In this document: positions 11,107-17,961 of the stretch, in pieces
Layout: each line of letters starts with the position of its first letter
How positions within the stretch are numbered: the first letter of the stretch is position 1
NCBI GenBank assembly: GCA_000989565.1
Contig: LBOO01000020.1
Location: 1-39,485, forward strand
Source of the DNA: Candidatus Peregrinibacteria bacterium GW2011_GWA2_33_10
GTDB lineage: Bacteria; Patescibacteriota; Gracilibacteria; UBA1369; GWC2-33-13
Direction: 5' to 3'
DNA: 39,485 nucleotides
Translations under genes and position numbers: made by a program
Notes under the pieces: model-generated
Told to the model about the DNA's origin: nothing
Seen by the model: the letters and a program-made list of their open reading frames with translations, nothing else
Databases searched by the model: none

Positions 11107-13443
11107 TCATAATATCAGCAAATACTCCGGCGGCGGTAACGTCCGCTCCAGCACTGATTGTAAAGAGATTTGGGCTTTATTATTTTCTAAAGTCGCGACG
11201 TAGCGTAAGACTTTTTTTTCTTTTTGCGCTTTTTTTATTTTATCTTTCATTAATTGATCATATTTCTGTAATTTTTTAAAAAAGTCTTCGATATTTTGGG
11301 CTTTAAAACATTCTTCAGGAATTAACTTTTCGATAGCGATATCTTTTAATTTTGAAGTAGATCCCATTTCACGAGAAAGAATCAGTAATTTTCTAGCGAC
11401 ATCCAACCCACTTAAATCATCACGGGGATCAGGCTCGGTAAATCCTTTACTTTTAGCGGTTTTAATTATTTCACTAAATTCTTTTTGACTATCGAGAGTA
11501 TTAAAAATGTAACTTAAAGTCCCTGAAAGAATTGCCTCTATTTTTAGAATTTTATCTCCACTTATTAATAAATCATGCAAAGTGCTTAATATAGGGAGTC
11601 CGGCACCTACATTTGTTTCGTATAAAAATTTGCAATTTTTTTCTTTTGTTAAAGTTTTTAATTTTTTATAAGTTTCAAATTTTCCGGAATTGGCTTTTTT
11701 GTTAGGAGTAACGATGTCAACATTGGAATTTAATATATTTTCATATTGGTTTGATACTTCTTCACAGGCGGTACAATCAACAAAAACACTACTTGGGAGA
11801 TTGAGTTCCTTCACTTTGTTTATAAAATTTTCGATGTTCATTTTTTCTTTACTTGATTCCAATATTTGCTGCCATTTTTTCAAATCTATTCCTTCCTTGG
11901 CAAATATCATATCTTTACTGTTTCCCAAACCAATTATATTTACCTTAATATTAAGTTTGTTCTGTAGTTGGGAGTTTTGAGCTTTTATTTGATTTAAAAG
12001 AGTGCTGCCAATTAAACCTGTTCCAATTAAAAATACATTTATTTCTCGATATTTAGATAAAAAGAAGGTGTCATGAATGGCTTTTAAGGCTTTTTCTTCG
12101 TCTTCTCTATCTATAACCAAAGAGATATTAAGTTCTGAAGACCCTTGCGCAATCGCGGCAATATTAATACCGTTATTTCCCAAAGACGAGAATAGTTTTC
12201 CGGAAATACCCGGCGTATTACGCATTCTTTCACCTACAACCGCTATAATGGATTTTTTATTTTCCACTTTCACTTTATCAACTTGGCCGGAGGATATTTC
12301 CAGCTCAAATTCTTTATGTATCGCGTCTAAAGCTTTTTCGCTGTCTTGCGGGTTTATGGCGATACAAATGGAGTGTTCGCTTGATGCTTGGCTAATTAAG
12401 ATAATATTGATTTTTTTCTCAGCGAGTGTTTGAAATAATCTTTTCGCAACACCAACAACTCCGACCAATCCTGATCCCTGCACTTGTAATATATCGACAT
12501 TATTAATAGAGGAAATTCCTGTTATTTGACTTATTTTTTCAATTTTCGCAGGAATTTTGGCCGAGATATATGTTCCCGGAAATTCAGGATTAAACGTGTT
12601 TTTTATGATCATGGGAATCTTTTTTTCAGTAGCCGGCCGCATAGCGGGAGGATGAATGACTTTGGCTCCGAAATGAGACATTTCCATGGCTTCTTCATAA
12701 GTCAAATAGGGGATTGAAAAGGCTTTTTTTACTTTCCGAGGATCAGCCGTCATGACACCGTCAACATCTGTCCAAATTTCAATTTCTTTGACATTTAACG
12801 CGGCTCCGAATAAAGCGGCACTATAATCAGATCCTCCGCGCCCCAAGGTTGTAGTTGCATTTTTGTCAGTGGATCCAATAAATCCGGTAATAATATTCAG
12901 CTTTTTATTATTGTGAAAATGTTTCTGAATGTTTTGAAATGTTTCTTTTATATTTACATTAGCGTTTCCAAACATCATATCTGTTTTCACAAGATTTCGG
13001 CTATCCACAAACTCAGAATCCACTTTTTTTTCAATAAGAGCCCGCGAAACGATATAGGCTGATAATCTTTCTCCAAAACTCATAATAAAATCAAGGCTGC
13101 GTACGGATAATTCTTTAATTAAAAAAATGCCATTCAAACAATCTTCCAATTCATTAAGTATGGTTTTTGTTTCAGCCAAAATTTTACTTTGTTTTTTTAT
13201 GTCAATTAAAAACTTTATAGCTTCCATATGTCTTTTTTCTATTTCCTTAAAATCCTCCAGATGTTTATCGTCTCCTTTTGCCGCATTTTGACCTGCTTGA
13301 ATGATTTTGTCGGTTATTCCGCTAAATGCTGAAACTACAACAGCAATTTTATCTTTTTTTAATGAATTTTTAATAATTTTAATTACTTCGTTAATCATTT
13401 TCGCGTTTTGTACCGATGTCCCACCGAATTTTAGGATTTTCAT
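11107..13443 (-). CDS. thrA: Bifunctional aspartokinase/homoserine dehydrogenase, 3' end disrupted
   Basis: ThrA carries the first and third steps of threonine synthesis. Residues 1-290 are the kinase ('KFGGTS' 5-10, 'TTLGRGGSDYSAAL' 198-211). Two ACT domains (about 310-460) usually bind threonine. Homoserine dehydrogenase starts at about 468 ('VFLIGTGLIGSTLL') with 'AILSGTLSYIFN' and 'EPDPRDDLSGLDVARK' (catalytic Lys685). The sequence fits the family to Val764 ('LRYVATLENNKAQISLQSV'), then reads an unrelated 14-residue tail to a TGA at 11107. In another frame the following bases encode 'AGADVTAAGVFADIMRVIR' and stop at 11093, which is the normal HSD C-terminus. About 33 residues that belong between these are missing, so a deletion of about 100 nt with loss of frame fits best. 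It is the first gene of the operon and sits right behind an attenuator. Confidence 0.93.
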   Translation of the reverse strand: MKILKFGGTSVQNAKMINEVIKIIKNSLKKDKIAVVVSAFSGITDKIIQAGQNAAKGDDKHLEDFKEIEKRHMEAIKFLIDIKKQSKILAETKTILNELEDCLNGIFLIKELSVRSLDFIMSFGERLSAYIVSRALIEKKVDSEFVDSRNLVKTDMMFGNANVNIKETFQNIQKHFHNNKKLNIITGFIGSTDKNATTTLGRGGSDYSAALFGAALNVKEIEIWTDVDGVMTADPRKVKKAFSIPYLTYEEAMEMSHFGAKVIHPPAMRPATEKKIPMIIKNTFNPEFPGTYISAKIPAKIEKISQITGISSINNVDILQVQGSGLVGVVGVAKRLFQTLAEKKINIILISQASSEHSICIAINPQDSEKALDAIHKEFELEISSGQVDKVKVENKKSIIAVVGERMRNTPGISGKLFSSLGNNGINIAAIAQGSSELNISLVIDREDEEKALKAIHDTFFLSKYREINVFLIGTGLIGSTLLNQIKAQNSQLQNKLNIKVNIIGLGNSKDMIFAKEGIDLKKWQQILESSKEKMNIENFINKVKELNLPSSVFVDCTACEEVSNQYENILNSNVDIVTPNKKANSGKFETYKKLKTLTKEKNCKFLYETNVGAGLPILSTLHDLLISGDKILKIEAILSGTLSYIFNTLDSQKEFSEIIKTAKSKGFTEPDPRDDLSGLDVARKLLILSREMGSTSKLKDIAIEKLIPEECFKAQNIEDFFKKLQKYDQLMKDKIKKAQKEKKVLRYVATLENNKAQISLQSVLERTLPPPEYLLIL

Positions 13444-13460
13444 AGTTTAAAGTTAAATTT

Positions 13461-13491
13461 AAAAAACCCGACTTTTGGCTTTTAAGTCGGG
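13461..13491 (-). terminator. Attenuator terminator in front of thrA
   Basis: On the minus strand CCCGACTT (13491-13484) pairs perfectly with AAGTCGGG (13474-13467) across a 9-nt loop, followed by TTTTTT (13466-13461). It ends 18 bp before the thrA ATG and downstream of the leader peptide, so its position fits an attenuator for thrA. It would also terminate readthrough from ybeY, transcribed in the same direction. Confidence 0.88.
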
Positions 13492-13518
13492 GTGAATATT
13501 TGCGTATGACTTAAAGCC
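13477..13518 (-). promoter_or_regulatory. Antiterminator hairpin of the thr leader
   Basis: GGCTTTAAGTC (13518-13508), which starts 3 nt after the leader peptide stop codon, can pair with GACTTAAAAGCC (13488-13477), leaving one bulged A and a 19-nt loop. The second arm contains the left arm of the terminator, so the two structures exclude each other. A ribosome stalled on the Thr/Ile codons leaves the first arm free (antitermination). A ribosome at the stop codon covers it (termination). Confidence 0.8.
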
Positions 13519-13521
13519 GCT

Positions 13522-13581
13522 TTATATTGAAGTGGTTGTGGAAATAATAATAGTAACCTTTAATGGGGATTTTTGATTCAT
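13522..13581 (-). CDS. thrL: Thr/Ile-rich leader peptide of the threonine operon
   Basis: A 19-codon frame starts at ATG 13581 and ends with TAA at 13524-13522, encoding MNQKSPLKVTIIISTTTSI. Codons 10-19 hold four Thr and four Ile codons, the composition expected of a leader that measures charged tRNA-Thr and tRNA-Ile, as E. coli thrL does. It lies between a good promoter and a mutually exclusive antiterminator/terminator pair, directly upstream of thrA. An in-frame stop five codons before the ATG (TAG at 13596-13594) rules out longer versions. There is no clear Shine-Dalgarno, which is common among the genes of this window. The name is given by analogy of function; sequence homology cannot be claimed for so short a peptide. 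Confidence 0.82.
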   Translation of the reverse strand: MNQKSPLKVTIIISTTTSI

Positions 13582-13651
13582 TATTTTTTGATTCTAAAAG
13601 TTACCGGATGATGGACTTGTAGGTGCTTTCTTTTTCTAGCCTGCGAGTTTT

Positions 13652-13680
13652 AGTATAAGAAGATTATATTATATATTCAA
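13652..13680 (-). promoter_or_regulatory. Promoter of the thr leader and operon
   Basis: Reading leftward, TTGAAT (13680-13675), 17 nt, then TATACT (13657-13652). Both boxes match the sigma-70 consensus in five of six and five of six positions. The -35 overlaps the last codons of ybeY. Transcription would start near 13645, leaving about 65 nt before the leader peptide ATG. Confidence 0.75.
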
Positions 13681-14106
13681 GATTTTTTTTATTTTTTGAT
13701 CCATGAGTTTTTCTTGAGCTTTGGTTTGGTGGTCGAATCCTAATAAATGGAGGAGGGAGTGGATAAAAATATAGCTTAATTCTGAAGAGAAATCCTTTTT
13801 TGTTTCTTTTGCCTTTTTTTGAATATATGGAATACAAAGAAAAACTTCTCCAAATATATTTTCGCCGGGAAAATTATCAGTTTCATTAAAAGCAAATGTT
13901 ATGGTGTCGGTTTGTCCTTTTTCTTGGCGATATTTTTTATTGATTAATTCCATTTCTTGGCCGTTTATTAAAATTATGGAAATTTTTTTATTTTTTAATT
14001 TCGGGAATTCTTTTTGAGTTTTTTTTATTAATTCTAAAAAGACAACACCGGCTATGTCCTTTTTTGTTTTGTTTACAAACAGAAATTCTGTTTTCTTGCT
14101 TTTCAT
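13669..14106 (-). CDS. ybeY: Endoribonuclease YbeY (rRNA maturation factor)
   Basis: YbeY is a zinc-dependent endoribonuclease involved in 16S rRNA 3'-end maturation and ribosome quality control. The 145-residue protein has the defining zinc motif H-x3-H-x5-H as 'HSLLHLLGFDH' (His116, His120, His126), plus 'INKKYRQEKGQTDTITFAF' and 'FGEVFLC', all typical. It begins at ATG 14106, divergent from infC with about 40-100 bp between them. Its 3' end carries the -35 element of the thr promoter. A neighbouring location with other translation genes is expected for the family. Confidence 0.93.
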   Translation of the reverse strand: MKSKKTEFLFVNKTKKDIAGVVFLELIKKTQKEFPKLKNKKISIILINGQEMELINKKYRQEKGQTDTITFAFNETDNFPGENIFGEVFLCIPYIQKKAKETKKDFSSELSYIFIHSLLHLLGFDHQTKAQEKLMDQKIKKILNI

Positions 14107-14144
14107 AAAATTTATATTAAAAAAATAATTTAAAATACAATTTC

Positions 14145-14173
14145 TTGACTTTAGGCTGTTTATTAATTAATAT
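14145..14173 (+). promoter_or_regulatory. Promoter of infC-rpmI-rplT
   Basis: TTGACT (14145-14150), a 17-nt spacer, then TAATAT (14168-14173). Transcription would begin near 14180, giving a leader of roughly 24 nt if infC starts at the ATT at 14204. Confidence 0.7.
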
Positions 14174-14203
14174 TTCTCCTGCATTTAATTTTTTACCAAA
14201 CTT

Positions 14204-14746
14204 ATTATAGTAAAAAGATTACGCATTAACGAGCAAATTAGGGTGCCAAATATTCGTTTGATTGATGAAGATGAAAATCAAATAGGGATTATGACGACTG
14301 AAGAAGCCAAAAAAATGGCTCAAGAAAAAGAAATGGACTTAGTGGAAGTTTCTCCTCTGGCCCAACCTCCGGTATGTAAAATGATGGATTATGGAAAATA
14401 TTTATATCGACAGAATAAAATTGATCGCAAGCAAAAAAGCTCCCAAAAGAAAACTGAGGTTAAAGGAATAAGGTTTTCTTTAAGAATAAGTGATCATGAT
14501 TTGGAAATTAAAGCCACTCAAGCAAGAAAGTTTTTAGCGGATAGGGATAGCGTAAAAGTGCAGTTGGTTTTTAAAGGAAGAGAAGCCTCACATCAAGATT
14601 TAGCGGAAAAAAAATTATCAAATTTCGCTCAATTACTTGCGGATGTTTCAAAAGTTGATTCTCCTCCCAAAAGACACGGAATGAGTATGAATATGATTTT
14701 AAATCCATTTCAAAACACTCCCGAACCAAGTAATAATCAAAACTAA
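14204..14746 (+). CDS. infC: Translation initiation factor IF-3, probable AUU start
   Basis: IF-3 binds the 30S subunit, keeps it free of 50S and proofreads start codon/initiator tRNA pairing. The N-domain ('VPNIRLIDEDENQIGI...A') and C-domain ('KGIRFSLRISDHDLEIKATQARKFL', 'VQLVFKGREASHQ') are complete. A GTG at 14243 would give 167 residues but would cut off 'RINEQIR', a conserved IF-3 N-terminus encoded in frame just upstream. No ATG, GTG or TTG start lies upstream that keeps it, apart from a GTA. The ATT at 14204 gives 'MIVKRLRINEQIRVPNIRLID' (start read as Met). infC genes classically start with AUU for autoregulation, so I chose it; an ATA at 14207 is an alternative. The infC-rpmI-rplT order is conserved in bacteria. 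Confidence 0.88.
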   Translation: MIVKRLRINEQIRVPNIRLIDEDENQIGIMTTEEAKKMAQEKEMDLVEVSPLAQPPVCKMMDYGKYLYRQNKIDRKQKSSQKKTEVKGIRFSLRISDHDLEIKATQARKFLADRDSVKVQLVFKGREASHQDLAEKKLSNFAQLLADVSKVDSPPKRHGMSMNMILNPFQNTPEPSNNQN

Positions 14747-14767
14747 ATTATACTTTAAAATTCATAT

Positions 14768-14959
14768 ATGAAATTAAAATCTCACAGCGGATTAAAAAAG
14801 AGAGTTAAAAAAACAAAAAATAAATGGATGATGCAAAAAGCCGGAAAAAGACATTTATTGACCAATAAATCCAAAAAAGCTAAAAATAGAAACAGTTCCG
14901 GCTTGCCTATCAATAAAACCAGTATTTCAAAAGTAAAAAAATTACTTCCTTATACCTAA
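14768..14959 (+). CDS. rpmI: 50S ribosomal protein L35
   Basis: A 63-residue, highly basic protein with the L35 signature 'KLKSHSGLKKRVKKTKNK' at the N-terminus and 'KAGKRHLLTNKSKKAKNR' in the middle. It binds 23S rRNA in the large subunit. It starts 21 nt after infC and precedes rplT, the conserved operon order. Length is normal for the family. Confidence 0.97.
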   Translation: MKLKSHSGLKKRVKKTKNKWMMQKAGKRHLLTNKSKKAKNRNSSGLPINKTSISKVKKLLPYT

Positions 14960-14991
14960 AATCTTCACGTTTAATTTATAATTTTATCATT

Positions 14992-15342
14992 ATGACAAGA
15001 GTAAAAGGCGGAATGAATACCCGCAGAAAACATAAAAAAACCTTAATGCTGGCCAAAGGATACCGCGGAGGTCGCAGCAAGTTGTTTAAACAAGCAAAAA
15101 ATGCTGTGATGAAAGCAGGTATTCATGCCTACAGAAACCGAAAAGAGAAAAAAAGAGAATTCAGAAGTCTGTGGATTACCAGAATAAACGCGGCCTTAAA
15201 AGAATTGAACTTAATAAAATATAATCGTTTTATTGCCAAGTTAGAGGAAAAAAGGGTTGCTTTAGATCGAAAAGCATTATCAGAATTAGCAATCAGATCA
15301 CCTGAATCCTTTAAAAGGGTTGTTGAATTTGTAGTTACCTAG
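14992..15342 (+). CDS. rplT: 50S ribosomal protein L20
   Basis: A 116-residue basic protein beginning 'TRVKGGMNTRRKHKKTLMLA', then 'KGYRGGRSKLFKQAKNAVMKAG', both diagnostic of L20. It binds 23S rRNA early in 50S assembly and in several bacteria also represses its own operon by binding the mRNA leader; no such leader structure was identified here. It lies 32 nt after rpmI as the last gene of the infC operon. Confidence 0.98.
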   Translation: MTRVKGGMNTRRKHKKTLMLAKGYRGGRSKLFKQAKNAVMKAGIHAYRNRKEKKREFRSLWITRINAALKELNLIKYNRFIAKLEEKRVALDRKALSELAIRSPESFKRVVEFVVT

Positions 15343-15349
15343 TCTTTTC

Positions 15350-15358
15350 TGGTATAAT
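15350..15358 (+). promoter_or_regulatory. Extended -10 promoter of rnj
   Basis: TGGTATAAT is an extended -10 (TGnTATAAT) just behind rplT and about 58 bp before the rnj ATG. No good -35 is at the right distance, which extended -10 promoters do not need. Confidence 0.5.
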
Positions 15359-15415
15359 AAGAGTGTATAAGTAATTATACTTCATATAAGAGTTATATTT
15401 GATAAAAAAAAAGAT

Positions 15416-17197
15416 ATGATAAAAGAAACGCTAGAAAAGTGGTTGAATAAAGAAACCAACATTGTAAAATCACAAATTACTAAAGCCAACATTCCTCAAC
15501 GCATACCGCAAAAATCCAATATTAAACCTTTTGACAGTAATTTGTTAAGAGTTATTCCTCTTGGAGGTTTGGATGAAGTCGGGAAAAACATGACCATAGT
15601 TGAATATGGAAATGATATTATTATTATTGATATGGGAATTCAGTTTCCTGAAGAAGATATGCTGGGAATTGATTTTGTGATTCCGGATATTTCTTATTTA
15701 AAAGGGAAGGAGCATCGAATCAAAGGGATTTTAATCACTCACGGCCACTTAGATCATATTGGAGGGATTCCTTATTTAATTGAAAAATTAAATTTTCCTC
15801 CTATATACGCGACAAGGCTTACAATTGAGCTTATTAAAAAAAGAAACAGCGAGTTTCGTTTAAAAAAGCCCGTTCAATTAAAGGAAATTAATTCCAATTC
15901 AAAAATAAAACTTGGAACCATTTGGGCGGAATTTTTTCGGGTTAATCATTCTATTCCCGATTGTGTGGGAATTATTTTAAATACATTAAAAGGTATTCTT
16001 GTTTTTACCGGAGATTTTAAGTTTGACCTTGCTCCCGCGGATAACACCCAAGCAGACATAGCTAAAATGGGCAGTATGGGCAGCAAGAACGTTCTTGCGT
16101 TGTTTTCTGACAGTACTAATGCTTTAGTTCCCGGCAAGTCCATTTCCGAATCTAAAATCGTGGAAAACCTGGATGGTTTAATAAATAACGCCAAAGGTAG
16201 AGTCATAATCGCTTCTTTTTCTTCGTTACTGGGAAGAATACAACAAATTATAAATATCGCGGTGAAGTATAATAGAAAAATTTATGTTAGCGGATCAAGC
16301 ATGGAATCAAATATTGAAATCGCTAAAAAATTAGGATATTTAAAAGTTCCGAAAGGCGCCGTAATTCACAAAATGAAAAAAAACGGGAGTCATAACGAAA
16401 ACGATACTTTAATTTTAACCACCGGAAGCCAAGGGGAAGAAATTTCTTCTTTAACCAGAATGGCAAAAGGAGAACACGCTCATATTAAAATTCGTCACGG
16501 CGATACTGTAATTTTATCTTCCTCTCCAATAATTGGTAACGAAAGAGCTATTTCAAGAGTTATGAATGATTTATGCAAAAGAGGAGCAAGAGTAATTTCC
16601 AACGACATAGTTGATGTACATATTTCCGGCCACGCTAAACAGGAAGATTTAAAAATGATGATTAACCTGATTAAACCTAAATATCTTATTCCTGTTCACG
16701 GAGAATTAGTTATGAGAATCGGACATAAAGATTTGGGATTAAAAATGGGGATAAAAGAAGAAAATATAATTATTTTGAACAATGGATCAATTTTACTCGC
16801 GGATGGACAAAAAGCGTGGATTCATAAAGACCAAATCGAAACAAAATATATATTAGTGGAAGGAACAGGAATCAGTTCGTCCGCTCATCAATTATTGCAG
16901 GATAGGCAAACTTTGGCTAAAAATGGAATTATTGTTGTTTTATTAAAAATACATAATAAAAGATTAATCGGGAAGGTAGACACTATTTCTCGAGGGTTTA
17001 TATATAGGGAGGATACTGATAAAATTTTAGAAGATATTGGAGAAAAAGCAGCCTTTGCTTTTAATACCATTATCACAAAAGATAAAGACGCAAAATATAT
17101 TGACATTAAAAGGTTTGTTAAAGTTCGGTTAGAAAGTCATATTCATAATATAACTTCAAAATCGCCCTTAATTATGCCTCTCATAATTAATTTATAA
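15416..17197 (+). CDS. rnj: Ribonuclease J
   Basis: RNase J is a metallo-beta-lactamase-fold endonuclease and 5'-3' exonuclease for mRNA decay and rRNA maturation. The 593-residue protein has 'PLGGLDEVGKNMTIVEY' near residue 48, the zinc motif 'THGHLDHIGG' (His109, His111, Asp113, His114), 'FTGDFKFD', the beta-CASP region, 'SGHAKQEDLKMM' and 'PVHGEL'. A poorly conserved basic extension of about 40 residues precedes the core. It begins at ATG 15416. It follows rplT by 73 bp with a possible promoter of its own and precedes the AT-rich region in front of dnaN. Confidence 0.95.
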   Translation: MIKETLEKWLNKETNIVKSQITKANIPQRIPQKSNIKPFDSNLLRVIPLGGLDEVGKNMTIVEYGNDIIIIDMGIQFPEEDMLGIDFVIPDISYLKGKEHRIKGILITHGHLDHIGGIPYLIEKLNFPPIYATRLTIELIKKRNSEFRLKKPVQLKEINSNSKIKLGTIWAEFFRVNHSIPDCVGIILNTLKGILVFTGDFKFDLAPADNTQADIAKMGSMGSKNVLALFSDSTNALVPGKSISESKIVENLDGLINNAKGRVIIASFSSLLGRIQQIINIAVKYNRKIYVSGSSMESNIEIAKKLGYLKVPKGAVIHKMKKNGSHNENDTLILTTGSQGEEISSLTRMAKGEHAHIKIRHGDTVILSSSPIIGNERAISRVMNDLCKRGARVISNDIVDVHISGHAKQEDLKMMINLIKPKYLIPVHGELVMRIGHKDLGLKMGIKEENIIILNNGSILLADGQKAWIHKDQIETKYILVEGTGISSSAHQLLQDRQTLAKNGIIVVLLKIHNKRLIGKVDTISRGFIYREDTDKILEDIGEKAAFAFNTIITKDKDAKYIDIKRFVKVRLESHIHNITSKSPLIMPLIINL

Positions 17198-17202
17198 TTT
17201 AT

Positions 17203-17870
17203 TGTGTAAAACCTATAGGCTTTTTTTGTTATAAAATAAAGCTTTTTAAAAGTTTTAAACATTTTTTGGTTATTTTTGTGTAAAACTTTAAGAACTAAAA
17301 TCAACATTGCAAATAGGTATTAAAAATGTGGAAAAGTAAAAAGATAAAGTGTAAAAAAGATGACTTAATTTTAAACAAACATGTTGTGGAAAAAAAAACC
17401 GCTTATAATCAATAAAAGCCTTTATTTAAGCCTAAAATAACAGATGAATAATTATAAAGTTTTAAAAAAATATATTTAAAAAAAACAAAAAAAAGAGAGA
17501 AATAAACAAAATATAAATAAGTTTTACACATAGTTTTACACAATTTTGTGTAAAACTATTTAAAAAAGAAAGACCAAAAAACAAGAAAGAATAAACAAAA
17601 AACAGAAAAAATAAGAAAAATAAATATTAAAATTTAAAAAAATATAAACCCCTTTTAAAAGCCATAAATAAAAAATAAATTAACATAAAAAACAAATAAA
17701 AACCTCTATAAATAGAGAATAAAAGTTTAAAAATTATATAAAGATAATTAAAGACAAAAAAAGTCAATATCTCACTATAACTACTACTATAAAATATAAA
17801 TATATATATAAATAAATAAAACAAATAATAATGTTCAAAAATAGAATTAAAGAAAAATAAAAAAGTATTG
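17203..17870. other. oriC: Candidate chromosomal replication origin (oriC) upstream of dnaN
   Basis: The 764-bp gap between rnj and dnaN has no believable gene and is extremely AT-rich. It contains seven exact 9-mers resembling DnaA boxes. Five are TGTGTAAAA or its complement (17203-17211, 17277-17285, 17522-17530, 17534-17542, 17547-17555) and two are TGTGGAAAA (17327-17335, 17385-17393); a one-mismatch copy is at 17348-17356. TTTTCCACA is a DnaA box used in some bacteria, and consensus TTATNCACA differs from TTTTACACA at one position. A long A-rich, low-GC stretch (17458-17520 and 17558-17860) could unwind. The position next to dnaN is classical. No dnaA gene is in view, so this is inference. 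Confidence 0.6.
17522..17557. repeat. Cluster of three DnaA-box-like repeats with a perfect inverted pair
   Basis: Two direct copies of TTTTACACA are followed by one inverted copy. AGTTTTACACAA (17532-17543) and TTGTGTAAAACT (17546-17557) form a perfect 12-bp inverted repeat around TT. This is the densest part of the putative origin. It could instead be an operator acting on dnaN. Confidence 0.75.
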
Positions 17871-17896
17871 TCAGAAGAACAGTAATTAAATATAAT
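17868..17896 (+). promoter_or_regulatory. Promoter of dnaN
   Basis: TTGTCA (17868-17873), a 17-nt spacer and a perfect TATAAT (17891-17896). The predicted start near 17903 leaves a leader of about 59 nt before the dnaN ATG. Confidence 0.75.
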
Positions 17897-17961
17897 GCTT
17901 ATACAAATAAGGAAATAGAAGACGTAATAGTAATTTCCTTTAGTTTATTAACTTTTTTGAT

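Noticed and set aside
11100-11190. Programmed -1 frameshift to restore the thrA C-terminus, or a single-base homopolymer error at 11176-11178
   Set aside because: No standard slippery heptamer lies there, and a one-base fix would replace 'AQISLQSV', which matches the family in the original frame, and would still leave about 33 residues missing. A deletion explains more.
17627-17824. 65-aa reading frame on the minus strand in the rnj-dnaN gap
   Set aside because: Low-complexity Phe/Tyr/Leu/Ile translation of AT-rich DNA; no start signal or family.
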